Positions 60,871-64,000 of a stretch of 64,000 bases of DNA are shown piece by piece. Under the pieces are notes generated by a model, which did no database searches, was not told where the DNA came from, and saw only the letters and a program-made list of their open reading frames with translations. A program made the position numbers and the translations under genes. The DNA comes from Myxococcaceae bacterium (GTDB lineage: Bacteria; Myxococcota; Myxococcia; Myxococcales; Myxococcaceae), in the NCBI GenBank assembly GCA_017881265.1, contig JADGRA010000024.1:33216-97215 (forward strand), in the 5' to 3' direction. Position 1 is the first letter of the stretch. The number at the start of each line of letters is the position of its first letter.

Positions 60871-61521
60871 ATGGCGATGGAAATTACAAAGACCTTCAGC
60901 GTGAAGGCCCCCCCGGCGGCGGTGTGGGCGTTTCTCACCGACCCGCACCGCGTCGCCCGCTGCCTTCCCGGCGCGGCACTCGGCGAGCAGCTCGACGACA
61001 AGACGTACACCGGGACGATGACGGTGAAGGTGGGGCCGGTCTCCTCCAGCTACAAGGGGAAGGTCATCTTCGAACGGCTCGACCCCTCGACGCGCACGGC
61101 GGAGATTCGTGCCTCGGGGCAGGACGTGCGAGGCAAGGGCGGCGCGGACCTCCACCTTACGAGCAGCGTGCGCGATGCGGGCGGCGGACAGACCGAGGTG
61201 ACCGCCGTGTCCCAGGTGAACATCACCGGGCTGCTGGCGCAGATGGGCCGGGGCATGGTCCAGGATGTCAGCGACCAGATTTTTCAGATGTTCTCAGAAC
61301 GCATGCGGAGCGAGCTGGAGTCCCCGGCTGCGGCTGCCGCGGCGAGCAGCGCCCCCGGAGCCGCCGCGCCTGCAGTCCCGGCCGCCGCGCCCGCGCTGGA
61401 CGTCGTGGCCCTGGGCGGCACGGCCGCCCGTCGGGCCGCCGGGCGGCTGGTCCAGCGGCCGGGCTTCTGGTTGACGGTCGCTCTGGTGGTTGCCCTGATG
61501 TGGTTTCTCTTCTTTCGTTGA
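60871..61521 (+). CDS. coxG: CoxG-like SRPBCC protein (CO dehydrogenase membrane anchor)
   Basis: A 216-residue protein. The SRPBCC domain (about 3-150: FSVKAPPAAVWAFLTDPHRVARCLPGAAL, then KVGPVSSSYKGKVIFERLD) is that of carbon monoxide dehydrogenase subunit G. A Pro/Ala-rich linker follows, and a C-terminal hydrophobic helix (about 196-214, GFWLTVALVVALMWFLFF) anchors it to the membrane. In known CO oxidisers CoxG recruits the dehydrogenase to the inner membrane face. It lies 4 bases after the XdhC-YHS gene and 33 bases before coxM. Confidence 0.93.
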   Translation: MAMEITKTFSVKAPPAAVWAFLTDPHRVARCLPGAALGEQLDDKTYTGTMTVKVGPVSSSYKGKVIFERLDPSTRTAEIRASGQDVRGKGGADLHLTSSVRDAGGGQTEVTAVSQVNITGLLAQMGRGMVQDVSDQIFQMFSERMRSELESPAAAAAASSAPGAAAPAVPAAAPALDVVALGGTAARRAAGRLVQRPGFWLTVALVVALMWFLFFR

Positions 61522-61554
61522 CGACGGACGCCTCACTTTGCTCCAGGAGGGAAC

Positions 61555-62427
61555 ATGATTCCGGCTGCCTTCGACTACCACGCCCCGAAAAGCCTCGCCG
61601 AGGCGGTGGGGCTGCTCAGCCAATACGGCGACGGTGCCAAGGTGCTCTCGGGGGGGCAGAGTCTGCTGCCGCTCCTGAAGCTCCGCCTCGGCCAGGCCGC
61701 CCACCTGGTGGACATCGGCCGCATCCCGGGCCTCGAGTACATCAAGGAGGAGGGCGGGATGCTACGCATCGGCGGCCGGACGCGCGAGTCCGCGCTCGAG
61801 CACTCGGACCTCATCCGCAGCCGCTACCCCATTCTCCTCGACACCGTCCTCGTCATTGCTGACCCGCTGGTGCGGAACATGGCCACCGTGGGCGGCAACC
61901 TCGCCCATGGGGACCCGGGCAACGACCATCCGGCCACCATGCTCGTCCTTGGAGCCCAGGTGGTGGCCACCGGCCCCAAGGGTGAGCGCGTCATCCCCGT
62001 TGACAAGTTCTTCCTCGGACTGTTTTCCACTGCCCTCAAACCGGACGAGATTGTGACGGAGATTCGCATCCCGATGCCGGCGGCGCGCAGTGGCGGCGCG
62101 TACGTGAAGTTCGAGCGCAAGGTGGGGGACTACGCCACCGCGGCCGCGGCCGCCTCCATCACGCTGGCCGCCAACGGCACCATCGCCCAGGCCGGCCTGG
62201 CCCTCACCAACATGGGCCCGACGTCGGTGCGAGCCACGGCGGCCGAGCAGCAGCTGGTCGGGAAGAAGCCGGACGCGGCAGTCCTGGAAAGCGCTGCGCG
62301 GGCTGCCGCCCAGGCCACCTCGCCCAACGCCGACCGGCGCGGCGCGACGGACTACAAGAAGGAGATGGGGCGCGTGCTCGCAGTCCGCGCCCTGAAGAAG
62401 GCTCTCGCGCGGGCAGGAGGGAACTAG
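61555..62427 (+). CDS. coxM: CO dehydrogenase medium (FAD) subunit
   Basis: A 290-residue FAD-binding subunit. The FAD motifs are [14 protein letters not shown] (about residues 34-47) and [14 protein letters not shown] (about 111-124), as in CoxM and xanthine dehydrogenase FAD domains. The C-terminal CO_deh_flav_C region follows. The ATG at 61555 has AGGAGGG 4-10 bases upstream. It passes electrons from the iron-sulfur subunit to the quinone or respiratory chain. The order M-S-L is that of form I CO dehydrogenase operons. Confidence 0.95.
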   Translation: MIPAAFDYHAPKSLAEAVGLLSQYGDGAKVLSGGQSLLPLLKLRLGQAAHLVDIGRIPGLEYIKEEGGMLRIGGRTRESALEHSDLIRSRYPILLDTVLVIADPLVRNMATVGGNLAHGDPGNDHPATMLVLGAQVVATGPKGERVIPVDKFFLGLFSTALKPDEIVTEIRIPMPAARSGGAYVKFERKVGDYATAAAAASITLAANGTIAQAGLALTNMGPTSVRATAAEQQLVGKKPDAAVLESAARAAAQATSPNADRRGATDYKKEMGRVLAVRALKKALARAGGN

Positions 62428-62429
62428 CC

Positions 62430-62900
<471 letters not shown>

Positions 62901-62910
62901 GAGAGAGACC

Positions 62911-64000
62911 ATGGACCTCAAGACGACTCCCGAAGTCAGTGGCATGGGCCATTCCATGAAGCGCAAGGAGGACCCGCGCTTCATCCGCGGCAAGGGCAAC
63001 TACGTCGACGACATCCAGCTGCCCGGGATGCTCTACATGGACATCGTCCGGAGCCCCTTCGCGCACGCGAAAATCAAGTCCATCAACGCGGAGAAAGCGC
63101 TGAAAATCCCCGGCGTCCTGGCCGTCATCACCGGGGAGACGTTGGCCAAGTACAACCTGCACTGGATGCCGACCTTGATGTCGGACACCCAGATGGTGCT
63201 CCCCACCGAGAAGGTGGTGTACCAGTCGCAGGAAGTGGCCGCCGTCATCGCCACCAGCCGCTACGTGGCCGCCGACGGCGTGGAGGCGGTGGAGGTGGAC
63301 TACGAGCCGCTGCCCGTGGTGGTCGACCCCTTCAAGGCGCTCGCCCCGGGCGCGACGGTCATCCGCACCGACAAGAAGGGCAAGATGGACAACCACATCT
63401 TCCACTGGGAGGTGGGCGACCGCGCCGCGACGGACAAGGCCTTTGCCGAGGCGGAGGTGGTGGTGAAGCAGGACATGTACATCCCCCGCATCCACGTCGC
63501 GTCCCTCGAGACCTGCGGCTGCATTGCGGACTTCGACCGCGTCAACGGCAAGCTCACCGTCTACATGACGACGCAGGCCCCGCACGCCATTCGCACCGTC
63601 TTCGCCCTGGTGGCCGGACACGTCGGCCTGTCCGAGGAGCGCATCCGGATTATCTCCCCGGACTTGGGAGGTGGCTTCGGCGGCAAGGTGCCGGTGTACC
63701 CGGGCTACGTCATCGCCGTAGCCGCCTCGGTGGTCATCGGCAAGCCAGTGAAGTGGATTGAGGACCGGATGGAGAATCTCCAGGCCGACTCCTTCGCGCG
63801 CGACTACCACATCCACGTCGAGCTGGCGGCCAAGAAGGACGGCACCATGGTCGCCTTGCGGAGCAAGACGCTGGCCGACCATGGCTCGGCCGACGCTGCC
63901 GCCAACCCCTCCAAGTACCCGGCCGGTCTGTTCAGCATCTGCACCGGCTCCTACGACTTCAAGCACGCCTTCGCCGAGGTGGATGGCGCCTACACCAACA
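62911..64000 (+). CDS. coxL: CO dehydrogenase large (Mo-Cu) subunit, cut by window end
   Basis: The first 363 residues of the molybdopterin subunit, which is normally about 800. The N-terminal aldehyde-oxidase-type domain (RKEDPRFIRGKGNYVDDI, then RSPFAHAKI) leads into the cofactor-binding region, with TTQAPH and DLGGGFGGKVPVYPGY. The form I-type stretch RIHVASLETCGC is present. The window stops at DGAYTN, just before the place where form I CoxL has the copper-binding AYRCSFR loop, so the class-defining motif itself cannot be seen. ATG at 62911, with GAGAGAG upstream. Confidence 0.93.
   Translation, partial: MDLKTTPEVSGMGHSMKRKEDPRFIRGKGNYVDDIQLPGMLYMDIVRSPFAHAKIKSINAEKALKIPGVLAVITGETLAKYNLHWMPTLMSDTQMVLPTEKVVYQSQEVAAVIATSRYVAADGVEAVEVDYEPLPVVVDPFKALAPGATVIRTDKKGKMDNHIFHWEVGDRAATDKAFAEAEVVVKQDMYIPRIHVASLETCGCIADFDRVNGKLTVYMTTQAPHAIRTVFALVAGHVGLSEERIRIISPDLGGGFGGKVPVYPGYVIAVAASVVIGKPVKWIEDRMENLQADSFARDYHIHVELAAKKDGTMVALRSKTLADHGSADAAANPSKYPAGLFSICTGSYDFKHAFAEVDGAYTN

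Overview
The window is very GC-rich DNA (clearly around 70% by eye, with strong G/C bias at third codon positions) packed with genes on both strands. I saw no rRNA or tRNA gene, CRISPR array, insertion sequence or prophage. The gene content suggests a soil-type Gram-negative deltaproteobacterial lineage, most plausibly Myxococcota: RND pumps, many lipoproteins and outer-surface proteins, cysteine-rich GLG1-type repeat proteins, DUF2252, a tandem UvrA-like protein, many GTG/TTG starts and long open frames on antisense strands. The taxonomic call is inference from content, not from a marker gene.

Layout. 1-3.65 kb: end of an RND efflux operon (adaptor then pump, minus strand). 3.97-8.3 kb: MsrB, an unknown protein, DUF2252, a PLP-dependent decarboxylase and a GNAT acetyltransferase. 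8.3-13.4 kb: a minus-strand envelope block with a protease-like protein lacking its catalytic residues, an active DegP-like protease with several PDZ domains, a secreted-looking methyltransferase and a beta-propeller surface protein. 13.6-19.6 kb: an MFS transporter divergent from a Na+/H+ antiporter, then a DUF1615 lipoprotein, an aminotransferase and an unknown small protein. 19.6-24.5 kb: a second RND operon (lipoprotein adaptor, pump, glutathione S-transferase) behind a dyad-rich operator region. 24.8-31.5 kb: a GreA/GreB-type factor, a sterol-desaturase-family hydroxylase, an AI-2E-family permease, a proline-rich YXWGXW-type lipoprotein, a membrane protein and two consecutive SPFH/band-7 proteins. 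31.5-36.5 kb: two cysteine-rich repeat proteins, a J-domain/zinc-ribbon protein, a double META-domain protein, a DUF4287/DUF5655 protein and a GGQ-motif release-factor-like protein. 36.6-41.9 kb: one 1,761-residue protein made of two complete UvrA-like units. 41.9-48.6 kb: an alpha/beta hydrolase, a CPCC protein, a LemA/TPM/SpmA-SpmB block and an AsmA-like plus GT51 fusion. 48.6-52.5 kb: a class III sirtuin and an esterase/MoxR-ATPase/VWA (CoxD/CoxE-like) operon. 52.6-59 kb: SerB, a collagen-like/tail-collar protein, a quinone oxidoreductase and a three-gene proton-translocating transhydrogenase operon. 59.2-64 kb: a carbon monoxide dehydrogenase cluster.

How genes work together. The clearest metabolic unit is the plus-strand series MobA-like cytidylyltransferase, XdhC-YHS protein, CoxG, CoxM, CoxS and CoxL (cut by the window edge). 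It encodes the structural subunits, a membrane anchor and the Mo-cofactor maturation functions of a form I-type aerobic CO dehydrogenase in canonical M-S-L order. The MoxR/VWA pair about 8 kb upstream resembles CoxD/CoxE and could supply active-site maturation. The divergent pntAA-pntAB-pntB operon shares its upstream region with this cluster, and that region carries an inverted repeat overlapping a consensus -35 box. Other units are two efflux operons, an envelope protease/pseudoprotease pair and an SPFH pair probably acting in membrane organisation.
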